A stretch of DNA of 64,000 bases from assembly GCA_030220185.1 (NCBI GenBank), contig JASPKZ010009691.1:39687-103686 (forward strand), in the 5' to 3' direction. Source of the stretch: Diploptera punctata. Its lineage: Eukaryota > Arthropoda > Insecta > Blattodea > Blaberidae. The position numbers and the translations under genes are program-made. Under the pieces are notes generated by a model. The model made no database searches, was not told the DNA's origin, and saw nothing but the letters and a program-made list of their open reading frames with translations. Below, piece by piece: positions 1 to 11,825 of the stretch. The first letter of the stretch is position 1. Every line of letters begins with the position of its first letter.

Positions 1-33
1 ATTTAACGTTGCGTATATATTTATTGAACAAGG

Positions 34-582
34 TCAGGTAGGGGGAAATTTTGAAGATAATGGCTGAATTCAAATACCTAGGAACAATAATCACAAAGAG
101 GAATGAGGCGCACAAAATAAATTAAACATAGGCTCAATTCTGGAAATGCATGCTACAGGGACTCTTGTCGTCCCCCTTCTCTCAAGAAACGTTAAACTGA
201 AAATATATAAAACTGTTATTGTCCCATTTATATTATCTGAATGTTAAACATGGACTCTTACTTTAAGGGGGGGGGGAGAAAATATTACGAGTAATTGAGA
301 ATAATGTTCTTAGGAAGTTTTTCTTCCAAAGAGAGACGAACGGAAGGTGAATGGAGATGACTTCATAACAGTGAGCTATGTGGTTTTCCTAGGAAAACAG
401 ATATAAGAAGAATTAAGTCTCTTAGACTGTGATGGGCAGTACATGTAGGACGAATGGGGAATGAAAGAGGGACATGGAAGAATTTTGGTAGGAAAATCAG
501 AGGGAAAACGTCCAGTTGGTAGACCCAAATGGGGTGGGAAAATAACATTAACTAAGATTTGAGGGAAGTTGGTTATACATTT
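34..582 (+). mobile_element. LINE-1 (RTE-like) 3' ORF fragment, degraded
   Basis: The broken frames read as the C-terminal part of a non-LTR reverse transcriptase: a KHRLNSGNAC block, then YKTVI-like and WENNIN-DLREVGYT-like blocks, all interrupted by stops and frameshifts. The same order of blocks is intact at 30005-30700 and on the minus strand at 19644-20198. The copy lacks its last part and is fused to AT-rich DNA at about 582. The RTE-like clade assignment is by resemblance only. It is not expressed as protein. Confidence 0.75.
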
Positions 583-699
583 TAGGTTGGGTTGCAACAC
601 AGTATTGTGGAATAATCTTAATAAAAAATAATAACGTATAATTTAAAATTTTCAGACTTTATAATACTGACTTGCGATACTTTTATTACGAAATTCTTC

Positions 700-830
700 A
701 GACTCAGTACCCACAGCTTAACATCCCTCGCGGAGGACTTCTCCCATGGATTTTCCCACCCTAAGTATCCATCGACCCCCCGGACGGGTTTGAACAGCGA
801 CCCTCGGGACTAGGTGCAAGAGCCCGGGAT
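700..830 (-). mobile_element. SINE D relic (minus strand)
   Basis: This matches the reverse complement of the tRNA-like head of SINE D seen at 54370-54452: the cttcagactcagtaccca block, the ggattttcccaccctaa block and a degraded B-box region near 795. It belongs to the segmental duplication and has a counterpart at 10705-10835. Confidence 0.6.
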
Positions 831-1805
831 ATATACTAATTTCTTTAAAATAAACTGAAATAAGTTTAAAATAAAGTTTTTCCATTATAAATGTCGTGAC
901 CAGAGAGCGTATGAGGACTTTAAATCCCTCTTACATCCTCCCTGGATTGTTCTGAATAGAACTTTTATTTGACACGTCAAATATTTTAATGATATAATTT
1001 TTTGTTCCTAAGTTACAATATTACAAACCACACGACAGGAAGTTAATTGTTTCTGATCCCATTTGAAAATGTTAATTGTATGCGAAACTTATTGTAACAC
1101 AGTTGCTATGAAACTGCATCTTAAATTGAAAATATATTCTATCAGTTATAACTACTCTCTAAATTGTGTGTAAGTGAATGAAATCACAAGGAATTAAATT
1201 GGAATATTATACAGCTTTTAGTTAAAATATTTATTACAATAACTGAGCCTAGAGAAAATAACCTAATATGTATTAACTCCAAGAATCGAGAGTATAACAT
1301 CATACAATAAACAATTGTGGACAATGCAATAAATAGAATTCCAGTAAGTTACGTAAACACTGAATATTATCAACAAAAGAGAAAAAAGTACTGATAAGAA
1401 AATGAAGGGGAATTAAATGGAGAAAAGTTATAAATAATGTATTGTAATAACTGAGCATACAGTAAGTAATGTATATTTTCTTTATGAGTAGAGTGTGTAA
1501 ATTACTGTAATAAATAAATGCATTTAACCTGCGAACAATGGAAAAATGAAATTCGAGTAAGCTACATATAAAGTGAACATCATCAACAAGGGGAAAACAT
1601 TATATTCGTACAGCAAGAAATAAAAATGAAATATTAAATTTAAAAAAATATTTGACCAAAAATGAAGCTCTAAATTATAATTAAAGCAACATATATAAGA
1701 ATACAAAGAGTACATAAGACATCAATAGATTCAACTAGAAGCAAGTTTAATTAATCCAAAAAAAATAGTAATTAGGAGTAAAATGAAATATTGAAATGAG
1801 TTATT
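831..1805. other. AT-rich stretch without a recognised gene
   Basis: It aligns with 10836-11825 of the second segmental copy. I see no reading frame of note, tRNA-like box or terminal repeat. The repeated spacing of related A-rich phrases suggests old transposon or intergenic DNA. Confidence 0.6.
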
Positions 1806-2850
1806 ATCCCCCCGATTCCCGAGCGAGCAATGATCTCCGATTTCATAGGAAGCAACTACAACCGCATCGAGTTCATGTAGTGGTAGAAGGGAAGGAATCG
1901 TCCCACAATATTTTCCCCGACTCCCGAGGGAATAATCTGAAGAATATCGGAATCCTCCAGTGGGAGAAGAGAGGGAAACGTCACACAACATTTTCCCCGA
2001 CTCCCGAGGGGAAAAAACCTCAAGAATATCGGGATCCTCCAGTGGGAGAAGAGGTGAAAACGTCCCACAACATTTTCCCCGACTCCCGAGGGAAAAAAAC
2101 CTCAAGAATATCGGGATCCTCCAGTGGGAGAAGAGGTGAAAACGTCCCACATTTTCCCCGACTCCCGAGGGAAGAAAACCTCAAGAATATCGGGATCCTC
2201 CAGTGGGAGAAGAGGTGAAAACGTCCCACCACATTTTCCCCGACTCCCGAGGGAAAAAACCTCAAGAATATCGGGATCCTCCAGTGGGAGAAGAGGATAA
2301 AACGTCCCACAAAATTTTCCTCGACTCCCGAAGGGAAAGATTCAAAAATATCGGGATCCTCCAGTGGGAGAAGAGGCGAAAACGTCCCACAACATTTTCC
2401 CCGACTCCCGAGGGAAAAAACCTGAAGAATATCGGGATCCTCCAGTGGGAGAAGAGGATAAAACGTCCCACAACATTTTCTCCGACTCCCGAGGGAAAAA
2501 ATCTGAAGAATATCGGGATCCTCCAGTGGGAGAAGAGGTGAAAACGTCCCACAACATTTTCCCCGACTCCCGAGGGAAAAAACCTTAAGAAATCGGGATC
2601 CTCCAGTGGGAGAAGAGGATAAAACGTCCCACAAAATTTTCCTCGATTCCCGAAGGGAAAGATTGAAAAGTATCGGGATCCTCCAGTGGGAGAAGAGGCT
2701 AAAACGTCCCACAAAATTTTCCTCGATTCCCGAAGGGAAAGATTGAAAAGTATCGGGATCCTCCAGTGGGAGAAGAGGAGAAAACGTCCCACAAAATTTT
2801 CCTCGACTCCCGAAGGGAAAGATTGAAAAATATCGGGATCCTCCAGTCGG
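1806..2850. repeat. 81-bp minisatellite array, about 12 units
   Basis: The consensus unit contains cgggatcctccagtgggag, then a aacgtcccacaa block, then attttccccgactcccgag and an A-run. Units are 79-83 bp apart and most carry a GGATCC hexamer. Because 81 is a multiple of three, several frames on both strands stay open through many units and produce long periodic pseudo-proteins. Edge units near 1806-1950 are more diverged than internal ones, as expected for homogenised tandem DNA. There is no start context, splice pattern or codon bias to support coding. Confidence 0.95.
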
Positions 2851-3340
2851 AGGTTGGATTTCTGCGGACGAAACATCTAAATGCCACCAACAACTCCTAG
2901 AGCCTTCACAATAATCTCATCACATCATTAGTTTACAGTATCTGCAATTCTCGGGTTATACTCCGATGTATCAATATTATACCTATTCCTCTGTAACAGT
3001 AATTGTTTTGAAATCAGTTCTTTTCTGTATCACAGTCATCTCTATCATTAGGTACGTGAATAATTTTAAGCAACGACTTAGAGTAGTGTAAATATATCTT
3101 CTGTAGGTGTACTGTTAGTTCTGTCTGTATATAAACTTAATGTTAATAATTGTAAATAGTAACTTGAACGCTTGTAAATATATGTTAATATAGTGTATAG
3201 TTAGGTTTAATTGTGTAACTTTATCGTAGTGTATATAAAGTGAATTGTTTAACTTTAGTTTAGATTTCGTAATATATGAATATTATAAAAGTTAACTTGT
3301 GTTTCATTTTATGATAAATACCCACTGTATTTATATTCTT
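2851..3340. other. AT-rich right flank of the minisatellite
   Basis: It aligns closely with 13776-14264. It contains several tgtaaatata-type phrases and no convincing ORF, tRNA box or inverted terminus. It may be internal sequence of the unit that was duplicated. Confidence 0.6.
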
Positions 3341-3700
3341 GAGGTTGCACCACGTAACCGAAGTTTTAAGGCATGGTGCCTTGGTGCAGAGCAATGGGAG
3401 TTGCTCGGGATCGATCCTCGTGGGGAAAGAAGTTTTCTTGTGGAATTTCAGACAGTGTCCGACAGTCCGAAACCAATGTCATGAATAATTTGGGTGGCTA
3501 CAATAAATAGCTGCTGCAGATTGAGAAAACAAGCTATAATGTGTGGGAAGCGTCATTTTGACCAAATATCATATATATACTAGTGTATGATTGTTTACAA
3601 CAGTTATTAATATGTGTAGATGTGAGGCCAGCAGCTGGATTTAAGTGCAAGGAGCTTGTAGGCCTTTCGCGCCGTACAGTTTAATCAGGAAGGCACAGAG
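3341..3700 (+). mobile_element. SINE B-related relic
   Basis: Blocks accgaagttttaaggcatgg, cagagcaatgggagttgc, ggggaaagaagttttcttg, agctacaataaatagctgc and aggccagcagctgg match SINE B (compare 4304-4652) in order, with many substitutions. A diverged copy of the same insertion sits at 14265-14640, so the SINE predates the segmental duplication. Confidence 0.8.
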
Positions 3701-4289
3701 GGGCACTCACCTCCCAGTAGCAACATGGTTGCCGGATTATTCATTCTGTCAACGACTACTGAAGGTGTCGGTTCATTTAAATAGCACAGTATTTTCCCAG
3801 TTCTCCCCTCCCAGTCAAGTTCACCCGGTACTAATTTTCTTGCAATTTTGTTTAACAATGTGTTACATAGAAAAATAATTTTTTGAGCTTATTTAAAGTC
3901 ATGTGCATGAAAATTATGTCAATAATTAAACAAGTCTTTCTGAAGATATTGACTCTGGTTAACTTTTTAACATATTTCTTGATGGGTAATTTAAAATACA
4001 AAATAAGTGAATAAATACATAAAATCCAACTTCTTAAAAGTATCGTCTTTTTTGTACAATTTTCTCAAAAACTACTTATCCAAATGTTTCGAAAATCTGG
4101 TATGTTATTGTCCATATATCATTTGACAATAATATGGTTTGCTTGTGTTCAGATATGGATTATGATTTATTTAAAAAAATTCAAAGACCATTAATTTTTT
4201 GTTAAAATTTTGCATATATATATTTTTTTAAACACTATCATTATTATTTAATACAAGCTGAGACAAGCTTCTTGGTGATTTGATATTTT
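3701..4289. other. AT-rich end of segmental copy 1
   Basis: It aligns with 14621-15690 once the insertions in that copy are removed, and similarity fades near 4235. No gene is visible. Phrases such as aatatggtttgcttgtgttc are the best-preserved markers shared by the two copies. Confidence 0.6.
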
Positions 4290-4666
4290 AAATTATACTC
4301 CGGTCCCGCGCCGTAGCGGAGCGGTTAAGGTAGGAAGCCTTGGCGCAGAGCTACGGGACTTGCGCTGGTTCGAGTCTCCATGGGGGAAGAAATTTTCTCA
4401 TGGTATTTCAGCCAGTATGGGACCGGTGCCCACCCAGCATCGTGAGGCAATTGGGTAGCTACAATAAGTAGCGGCTCCAGGTTGAGGAACCAGCTATAAC
4501 GGCTGGGGGACTCGACATGCTAACCACATGTCACCCCTACACTGGCTGTTGATCATCTACCTCTGTGATTGACACATGTGGATGTGAAAGGCCAGCAGCC
4601 GGCTGGTAAAAGGGCAACCGCTGAAAAGTGGAAAGACCCTCAATCGGATCGGAAATTATACTCCGG
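4290..4666 (+). mobile_element. SINE B, complete copy with 14-bp target duplication
   Basis: The 349-bp body at 4304-4652 starts with a tRNA-like head (gcgccgtagcggagcggtta, then B box ggttcgagtct). It continues through atgggggaagaaattttctc and aggccagcagccggctgg and ends in cctcaatcggatcgg. Direct repeats aaattatactccgg at 4290-4303 and 4653-4666 are the target duplication. Pol III promoter boxes are present. The close matches at 8110-8458, 15135-15477 and 53504-53854 define the family. Confidence 0.93.
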
Positions 4667-4799
4667 ATTAAAAAGTGCACATAGGATATTTGGTTGTACA
4701 ACAGTTGCATCAAACATGATCTTAAACCAAAATATATTAATATCAAGTCTAATTTTTATAACTCAACCTCAAGGAAAGCTTCTGCTGCAGCAGTGAGAA

Positions 4800-7470
4800 C
4801 TTGGCTTCGAGAAGATAGAAATTTGCAGTACAGTAGGAGAGATGTTTTAAGTGTATATTTTATGTATATACATTCAGAAATAACGTTTAGATTAAATAGT
4901 ATTGAATGTGACATTTTTGATTTTATAACAAGACAAAAAGTAAGTGTGTTGATTCATAAGAAATACTTAATTAAATTAAAAACTCAAAATTACATGGAAT
5001 TAAGAAATCCAGTGAAGTTACTAGTTTCTGCAAACTCAATTTTTTTGATCGATTTGTTAATGTTTCTGACGCTAATTTTGCTAAAAATGAAATTGATTTG
5101 TATGGTTTGATAAGAAAAATAAATGCCTGGACGGGATTCGAACCCGGATCTCTGAGTCTGTACCTCAGTGTGATATTCATTACACCACCAGGTGAATCCA
5201 ATTCAAACATTTATTTTTCTTATATATGTATTATATTCCCCATTATTACTAGATGTCGCGAGAACTCGGTCTTCACTGCCATCTAGTAGCTGACTATAAC
5301 AAGTAAGCAAATTAAAGAGAACATTTTTACTTTATAGCAGTGACGCTTTATCGATATTATAATTAAATATTTAACATTGAGCAATGCAAGCTTATTATGG
5401 TTTGATAAGATAAATAAATGCCTGGACGGGATTCGAACCCGGATCTGTGGTGTAATGGATATCACACTGAGGTACAGACTCAGAGATCCGGGTTCGAATC
5501 CCGTCCAGGCATTTATTTTTCTTATCAAACCATACTAAGCTTGCATTGCTCAATGTTAAATATTTAATTATAATATGAAATTGATTTGTTAAAGAAGGGT
5601 TTTAAATTGAATTTTAATGTTGACAAAAGTTATATTTTACTACAAAATTTAGGTGTGGAATGTGAATTGATTTTAAAAGATAATAACACATTATCTGAAC
5701 TAGTTAATGTTGAGTCAGAAAAATATGCTCTCACAAAAATGATCAAGGATAGTAAAAAGCAATACCAAGGCATATATTCTATAATCAGATAGCTAAAGAT
5801 ATAAATAAGAAAACTTTAAATGATGATATTGTTATTACACGAGCAGATTAAGGACAAACTCTAATAGCTTTAAATAAGTATGATTATATCTCTAAAACTG
5901 TAGATTTTCTAAATTCAGATAATTTTCAAATTATTGATAAAGCCCCAATAGAGAAATATAAAAAAGAAACTATAAATATTTATAAAAATAGTATAATTTT
6001 TAATAACTTTTTGAATACTCTATAATACAAATGAATCCCCAACCACCCAAACTGTACTCCCTAGTTAAATTACATAAGGAAAATTATCCTATTAGACCAG
6101 TAGTATCCTTCATAAGTTCTCCATCATACAAAATGTCTAAAAAGCTAATACGTATAATTTCATCTAATACTAAGTTTAATCCAATTTACACTATAAAAAA
6201 CTCTCTTAATTGAATTGACAATATAAAGAACATTGATTTGCCTAATAACTTAAATTTTAGTTTCTTTTGATGTAAAGAATCTGTTTCCCAGTATACCTAC
6301 TGTTGATGTAATGGAGATTATTAGTTAGAATGTTACTAACTAATAAAGTGAATGGTTTTGTAGTTGAAGAAATATTACACACTCTTAAAACATGCTTACA
6401 TCAAAATTACTTTGAATTTAATAACAAATTGTACATAGCTAAAGATGGTTTGATTATGGGTGATCCCTTGAGTCCTCTTTTGCCAGAGATTTTTATGGAT
6501 GACTTAGAACAAACCATACATAAGATTGTATTAGCTAGAAATGTTCTATTTTGGTATCGTTATGTAGATGATGTCATAGCAGGCTTCATAGGAACTAAAA
6601 AGACAATTGAATTTCCTTTTTAAATTTTATTAATAACATTCACAAAAGTATTAATTTCACAATGGAATTAGAAACAAATAATAGTCTAAATTTCTTGGAT
6701 TTATCAATAAAACACATTGATAATAAGTTTGAGTTTGGTACCTTTCACAAACCATCTCATACTGATACCACAGTTCTTCTCTTCACCCATATACTCATAA
6801 GATGGCAGCCTTTAATAGTTACATTCATAGACTTTTAAATATCCCTCTTTCACCCTTGGAATATAATAATGAATTGAATATTATAAACAATTAGCTATTA
6901 ATAATAATCGACGACCTTAAAATTATAGTATATTTAATTAAGAAAATTCATTACAAAAAAGCAATTAACAAAGTTTTTCCTTTACCCAAAGAAAACATAA
7001 AGAAATATGTCATAATGTCATACATAGACCCACTTTCAAATAAAATATCTAAACACTTTAAAAGGTTGAACATTAATGTGGCCTTTAAAACTAATAAAAC
7101 TTTACAAAATATAATAAAAAAACAATAAAGCCAAATAAAAAAAGAACAATTATCAGGTGTATATAATTGAAGTGTGGCACATGTGACAATGTCCTACATA
7201 GGACAAACTGTAGAGACCTTTTATCTCTCGATAAAGGAACACATGAGAGCATATAACAGAAATTTAGAATATTCAACATATGCTAACCACCTATTCCAAT
7301 TTTATCATTCTTTCGATCCAAATTCCGAAATTTTACATATTTGTGATAAGGGTAAGACGTTGGACCTTTTGGCGGCTGTAGAAATAAATAAATTGAAAAG
7401 TAGTTATAAACTGTTAAATTCTCAACTTGATTTGAATGAATCGCCTTTGTTAAATTTAAAAATTTAAAAA
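4800..7470 (+). mobile_element. Penelope-like retroelement, broken copy
   Basis: Conceptual pieces appear in order with many stops and frameshifts. There is an N-terminal region near 4830-5640; then PPKLYSLVKLHKENYPIRPV at 6040-6100, the Penelope RT block PKxY-x-K-H-K-x-x-x-PxRP; then MGDPLSPLLPEIFMDDLE near 6457-6510; then the catalytic WYRYVDDVIAGF near 6552-6590. Further on, YIDPLSNKISKHFKRLN lies near 7020-7070. SYIGQTVETFYLSIKEHMRA at 7195-7254 is the core of a GIY-YIG endonuclease domain, followed by DLLAAVEINKLK. This RT plus GIY-YIG order is typical of EN+ Penelope-like elements. The copy is dead and is interrupted by the foldback insertion at 5102-5574. Confidence 0.92.
5087..5589. 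mobile_element. tRNA foldback element type i, inside the Penelope copy, 15-bp TSD
   Basis: The inserted DNA is 5102-5574, bounded by atgaaattgatttgt at 5087-5101 and 5575-5589; removing it restores the retroelement sequence. It contains a minus-strand tRNA-like copy at 5125-5193 and, at 5358-5575, a palindrome. The palindrome's arms share ttaacattgagcaatgcaag, a tggtttgataag block and the tRNA T-arm and acceptor. On the tRNA strand the anticodon arm is CTGAG-GTACAGA-CTCAG, the T arm carries GGGTTCGAATCCC, and the 3' end runs into atttatttttctt, a Pol III-type T-run. The right arm keeps most of a cloverleaf at 5447-5511, while the left arm keeps only the T-arm half. I infer a non-coding mobile element of unusual design. 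Confidence 0.85.
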
Positions 7471-8099
7471 AATTGTTGTCAGTTTTTGTAGTCGCAGAAC
7501 GGGCATCATCACCCAATACTGCATTCGGAAGAAGAAGAAGAAAAAAATTATTGTTGTATTGTTGCTTAGATCAGTTGATATGTACTATAATAACACAATT
7601 CATATTGTTAACATGTCTGAAGAAGGTACAATGTACCGAAACGGATGTCACTGAATATAATTTAATAAATATCAAAATCAAATAAAATTTTTATTTTTAT
7701 TTAATTAATAACTATCAATATCACAAAGATAAATTTAACTTATTATTTAGAGCTCTTTAAACTGCATATACAGGCCAAAACTTATTCTCCTATCTTTCAT
7801 AGTTACAGAGAAAAAAGAAAAAATTGTGCACATTAGCAGAACACAGAGACGCCATTCTTAAAAATCAATTTTTAAGGGTTTGAATGTACAAAATCGACAA
7901 AATAATATTACACATCGATAAAATAGACCTTCCTAGATTTTTTAAGCAAAAAAAAAATCTATTTTTTAACCCAAATAAGTACTGGGTGCCCTCAAATAAC
8001 ACAACACAGGGGACAGGATGTGGTCACATTGTAAGAGAAGGAAGAGAATCGACAATACATTGATAGCATATTTTCCGCGCGTGAAGATTTAACTTGGAA
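7471..8099. other. Penelope 3' tail and AT-rich DNA
   Basis: About 200 bp after the last GIY-YIG-related block look like 3' untranslated sequence, with a gaagaagaagaaa run near 7530. Beyond 7690 the DNA is AT-rich with no supported gene. Confidence 0.5.
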
Positions 8100-8463
8100 G
8101 AGTAATATAATAATATACTCCATGGCGCGACAGGCTTAGAAGGCCCTTGGCCTACCAACCGGCTGCTGGCCTCACATCTACATGTGTTACATAGGTAGAG
8201 AATATTCCTGGAACTGTAGGGGTGACATGTGGTCAGCATATCGGGCCCCCAGCTGTTATAGCTGATTTTTCTCAACCTGCAGCCACTTTTTATTATAGCT
8301 ACACAAATTCCACACGATGCTGGGTGGGCATCGGTCCCATACTGGACGAAATTCCATGAGAAAATTTCTTCCCCCATGGGGACTCGAAACAGCGCAAGTC
8401 CCGTAGCTCTGAGCCAAGGCATCTTGCCTTAACCACTCGGCTACGGCGCGGAACGGGCGAGTA

Positions 8464-8468
<5 letters not shown>
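8100..8468 (-). mobile_element. SINE B, minus strand, 10-bp target duplication
   Basis: The body at 8110-8458 is the reverse complement of SINE B, with the tRNA-like head at the right end (ctcggctacggcgcgg). Direct repeats gagtaatata at 8100-8109 and 8459-8468 flank it. A TA run follows at 8461-8490. Confidence 0.85.
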
Positions 8469-8494
<26 letters not shown>

Positions 8495-8647
8495 TATATA
8501 TTATAATATCTAGGCCTATATCTCTCGTCTTCTACTTCATGAAATTAGGCCTTTTAACCTGTTTTCACATCAAATGGGATTTAATGAATCTTCCCATCTA
8601 GTGAATGGGCGTCCAACACTTCTATGTCCTATTGGTTTGTACTTTAA

Positions 8648-9756
8648 TAACAGTAAGTAACTAATCCACTGACACTACGGACTCATAATAGGATGATGTC
8701 CTTTCGGACATATGCTCTCCATACATTCGTATCCTGAACTAATATTTTCCAATCATCCCCTGTATAATTTATTTCCTTAAAAGCATGGTTAATGCTATTC
8801 TCTCATCTCATTTTCAGCCTACCTACTGGATGTGTTCACTTTTGTTTTTCTACAAGGAGCCTCCATGCCCTCTTTTATTTCCAATTCCTGCCACAAGTCC
8901 TGCCCATCGCACTCTACAAGGCTTAATCATTCTTATAATATCCCATCCATCCATAGTAAATCTGCCCAAGTGGTCTCGCTCAAATGCATGATTGCTATGC
9001 TTAGCTACTAGGGAATTGTAGGTGTGGTAGTTTCCCGTTGCTTTCCACACCGGTGAAGGATGATGATAATGATGACCATATGATTTCGGGGACCGTTCGG
9101 GCCTTAAAGTTTTCCTGAAATTTGTCTTACAGGTGAGGAAAAACCCCGATAAAAACCTCACCCAGAAAAACTGCCCCGACCGGGGATCGAACCCGGGCCC
9201 GCTGCGTGACAAGGCAGAACGCTACCTCGAGACCACAGCGGTGCACTTCTTATTATATCTGGTGTCCTATAAATATCATGCAGCTCACTGCTATGTAGAC
9301 TTCTCCATTCGTCTGTTTGTTCATCTCTCTTTGGTCTAAAATGTTTCTATATTCTCAAATACTCGTAATACTTTCTACTCCCTTTTAGTATAAGAGTCTA
9401 TGTTTCGCATCAATGTAATGTAACTGTGAGAAACGCAGTTTTATGTGTTTTCTGTTTAATGTTTGTTGAGAGTTGAGACGACAAGATTGCTGTAATGCAT
9501 AATAGTACGCATTTCCAGAATTGAGCCTATGTTTAATTTCTTTCTGCATCTCATACTTGTTTGTAATTATTGTTCGTAGGTATCGAATTCAGCCACTTCC
9601 TTCAAAAATTCCCTCAATTGTCATTAGCTGTCCATTTCTATTATATGTTTTACTGATATTTACTTCCAGTCCCTTTCTTAGTGTTATTCAATAGTGTGTG
9701 CATGTTGGCCCTTAGTATCTCCTCGCTATCTCCCAATCGTACTGCACGAATATCTA
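8648..9756 (-). mobile_element. LINE-1 3' half, minus strand, split by SINE A
   Basis: Read on the minus strand, 9756-9247 and 8941-8648 give degraded LINE-1 reverse-transcriptase C-terminus. Markers include GLEVNISKT near 9650 and the SRRLRW/GHV/GNER region. It ends in the family's 3' tail, which reads as actaa/gtaagtaa repeats near 8650. SINE A interrupts it at 8942-9246. It abuts the plus-strand LINE-1 piece at 9757 head to head. Confidence 0.8.
8930..9258 (-). mobile_element. SINE A nested in LINE-1, minus strand
   Basis: The body at 8942-9246 runs from catccatccatagtaa to the tRNA-like head ending in gagaccacagcggtg. The B box reads, on the minus strand, GGGTTCGATCCCCGG. Imperfect direct repeats ttcttataatat (8930-8941) and ttcttattatat (9247-9258) are the target duplication within LINE-1. 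A gatgatgataatgatga tract marks the family's internal simple repeat. Confidence 0.88.
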
Positions 9757-10310
9757 GGATAAAATATTCACAAATAGTAATGAGGCGGACAAAAGAAATT
9801 AAACGTAGGCTCAATTCTGGAAATGCATGGTATTGTACAGTACCCGGGACTCCTGTCGTCCCAACTTCTCTCAAAAAACGTTAAACTGAAAATATACCTA
9901 TATAAAACTGTTATTCTACCATTTATATTATATGGATGTGAAACATGGGCTCTTTCTTTAAGGGAGGAGAAAAAAATACGGGTATTTAAGAATAAAGTTC
10001 TTAGGAAATGTTTGGGAGCAAAGGGAGATGACAGACAGGTGAATTGAGAAGACTAAATAACAGTGAGCTACATGATCATTATGGGAAACCAGATATAAGA
10101 AGTAGAATTAAGTCTCGTAGACTGTGATGGGCAGTACGAATGGGGAATGGAAGAGGGACACAGATGCTTCTGGTAGGAAAACCGGAGGGAAAACTTCCAG
10201 TTGGTAGACCCATATGAGGTGGGAAAATAACATTAATCATGATTTGAGGTAAGTGGGTTATACACTTTGGGTTGAAGGAGGAACACTGTATTGTGGAATA
10301 TTCCTAATAA
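9757..10310 (+). mobile_element. LINE-1 fragment of segmental copy 2
   Basis: Degraded reverse-transcriptase C-terminal sequence: NSGNAWY, then LLSKNVKLKIYLYKTVILPF and LYGCETWALSLREEKKIRVF at about 9853-9994, then NKVLRKCLGAKGDD. Frameshifts occur after 10046. It corresponds to 34-582 and shares the same premature end against AT-rich sequence. Confidence 0.85.
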
Positions 10311-10325
10311 AAAAATAATAACATA

Positions 10326-10653
10326 TAATTTAAATTTTCTTTATAGGAAGCCAGATATAATAAGAATAGTTAAGTGTCGTAGATTGCGGTGGGCATGGCA
10401 TGTTGCGCGTATGGTGAATGAAAGATGTGCATGGAGGCTTCTTGTAGGAAAGCCAGAGGGACAACGCCTAATTGGTAGACCAAGAATGAGATAGGAGAAC
10501 AACATTAACTATGATTTGAGGGAAGTTGTTTATACAGGGAATGATTGGCAAGCATTATCTCAGGGTAGGGGTGTATGGAGAGCTTATGTCCGCGCGGTCA
10601 TGAACCTACGGGTTCGATAGTGCCAGTGAGTAAGTAAGTGTAATTTAAATTTT
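10326..10653 (+). mobile_element. LINE-1, 5'-truncated insertion with 13-bp TSD
   Basis: The insert at 10339-10640 encodes RKPDIIRIVKCRRLRWAWHV, the GKPEGQR and IGRPRM blocks and the terminal YVRAVMNLRVR, then the 3' end tagtgccagtgagtaagtaa. It is flanked by taatttaaatttt at 10326-10338 and 10641-10653. The equivalent site in segmental copy 1 (near 640) is empty, so this insertion is younger than the duplication. Strong 5' truncation plus a target duplication is the usual LINE signature. Confidence 0.93.
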
Positions 10654-10704
10654 GCACAGAGAGTTTTTGGCACAGGCTTGCGATACTTTTAAGAAAACCT
10701 TCAG

Positions 10705-10835
10705 ACTCAGTATCCACAGCTTGACATCCCTTCCGGAGGATTTTTCCCTTGGATTTTCCCACCCTAAGTATCAATTAACCCCGACCAGATTAGAACTCGC
10801 GAACCTCGGGACTAGAAGCTAACGCTCACGATATA
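10705..10835 (-). mobile_element. SINE D relic, copy 2 counterpart
   Basis: It is equivalent to 700-830, with the same degraded minus-strand tRNA-like head. Confidence 0.6.
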
Positions 10836-11825
10836 TACTACTAATTTCATTAAAATAAAATATGTTTAAAATAAAGCTTTTCCATTATAAATTACGTGAC
10901 CAGAGGGCGTATGAGGACTTATATCCCTCTCACATCCTCCCTGGATTGTTATGAATAGAACTTTTATTTGACACATTACATATTTTAATGATATATTTTT
11001 TTTTTTTTGGTTCCTAAGTTACAATATTACAAACCACACGACAGGAAATTAATTGTTCCCGATCCCATTTGAAATTGTTAATTGTATGCGAAACTGATTA
11101 TAACACAGTTGCTATGAAACTGCATCTTAAATTGAAAATAAATTATATCAGTTATAAATACTCTCTAAATTCTGTGTTAGTAAATGAAATTACAAGGAAC
11201 TAAATTGACATAATCTACAGCTTTGAGTTAAAAATTAGTTATTACAATAACTGAGCCCAGAGAAAATAAACTAATATACATTAACTCCAAGAATCGAGAG
11301 TGTAAAATCATACAATAAACAATTGTGGACAATGCAATAAAATAGAATTCCAGTAAAGTAAAAACTGAATATTATGAACAAGAGAGAAAAAATTACTGAT
11401 AAGAAAATGAAGAAGAATTAAATGGAGAAAAGTTATAAATAATGTATTGCAATATCTGAGCATGCAGTAAGTAATGTATATTTACTTTATGAATATAGTG
11501 TGTAAATTACTGTAATAAATAAATGCATTTTACCTGCGAACAATTGAAAAATGAAATTCCAAAAAGCTACATATAAAGTGAACATCATCAAGAAGGGGAA
11601 AACATTATATATTCACACAGCAAGAAACTCATTAAAAAAAAAGAATATTAAATTTAAAAAATAATTGACCAAAAATGAGGCTCTAAATTATAATTAAAGC
11701 AACATATATAAGAATACAACGAGTACAGAAGTCATCAATAGATTCAACTAGAAGCAAGTTTCATTAAACCAAAAAAAAAAAAAAATATATATATATAGTA
11801 ATTTGGAGTAAAATGAAATATTGAA
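10836..11825. other. AT-rich stretch without a recognised gene
   Basis: It is collinear with 831-1805 and has the same absence of coding or promoter signals. An A-run followed by a short TA run sits at 11772-11798. Confidence 0.6.

Larger units (their letters stand above)
34..4235 (+). repeat. Segmental duplication, copy 1
   Basis: The order LINE-1 piece, SINE D relic, AT-rich block, 81-bp minisatellite, AT-rich block, SINE B relic and AT-rich block recurs in the same orientation at 9757-15690. Substitutions and small indels are scattered through the alignable parts. This copy lacks the LINE-1 insertion (10339-10640), the 215-bp block (14698-14912) and the SINE B (15135-15477) present in copy 2, and carries about half as many minisatellite units. 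Confidence 0.85.

Noticed and set aside
2020..2876. Long minus-strand frames encoding a repetitive SHWRIPIF/PSGVGENVVGRF protein
   Set aside because: They are produced by the 81-bp minisatellite (27-codon period), occur in several frames on both strands, and have no start, splice or domain evidence.
8024..8422. 132-codon minus-strand frame
   Set aside because: It lies wholly over a SINE B copy and its tRNA-like head.
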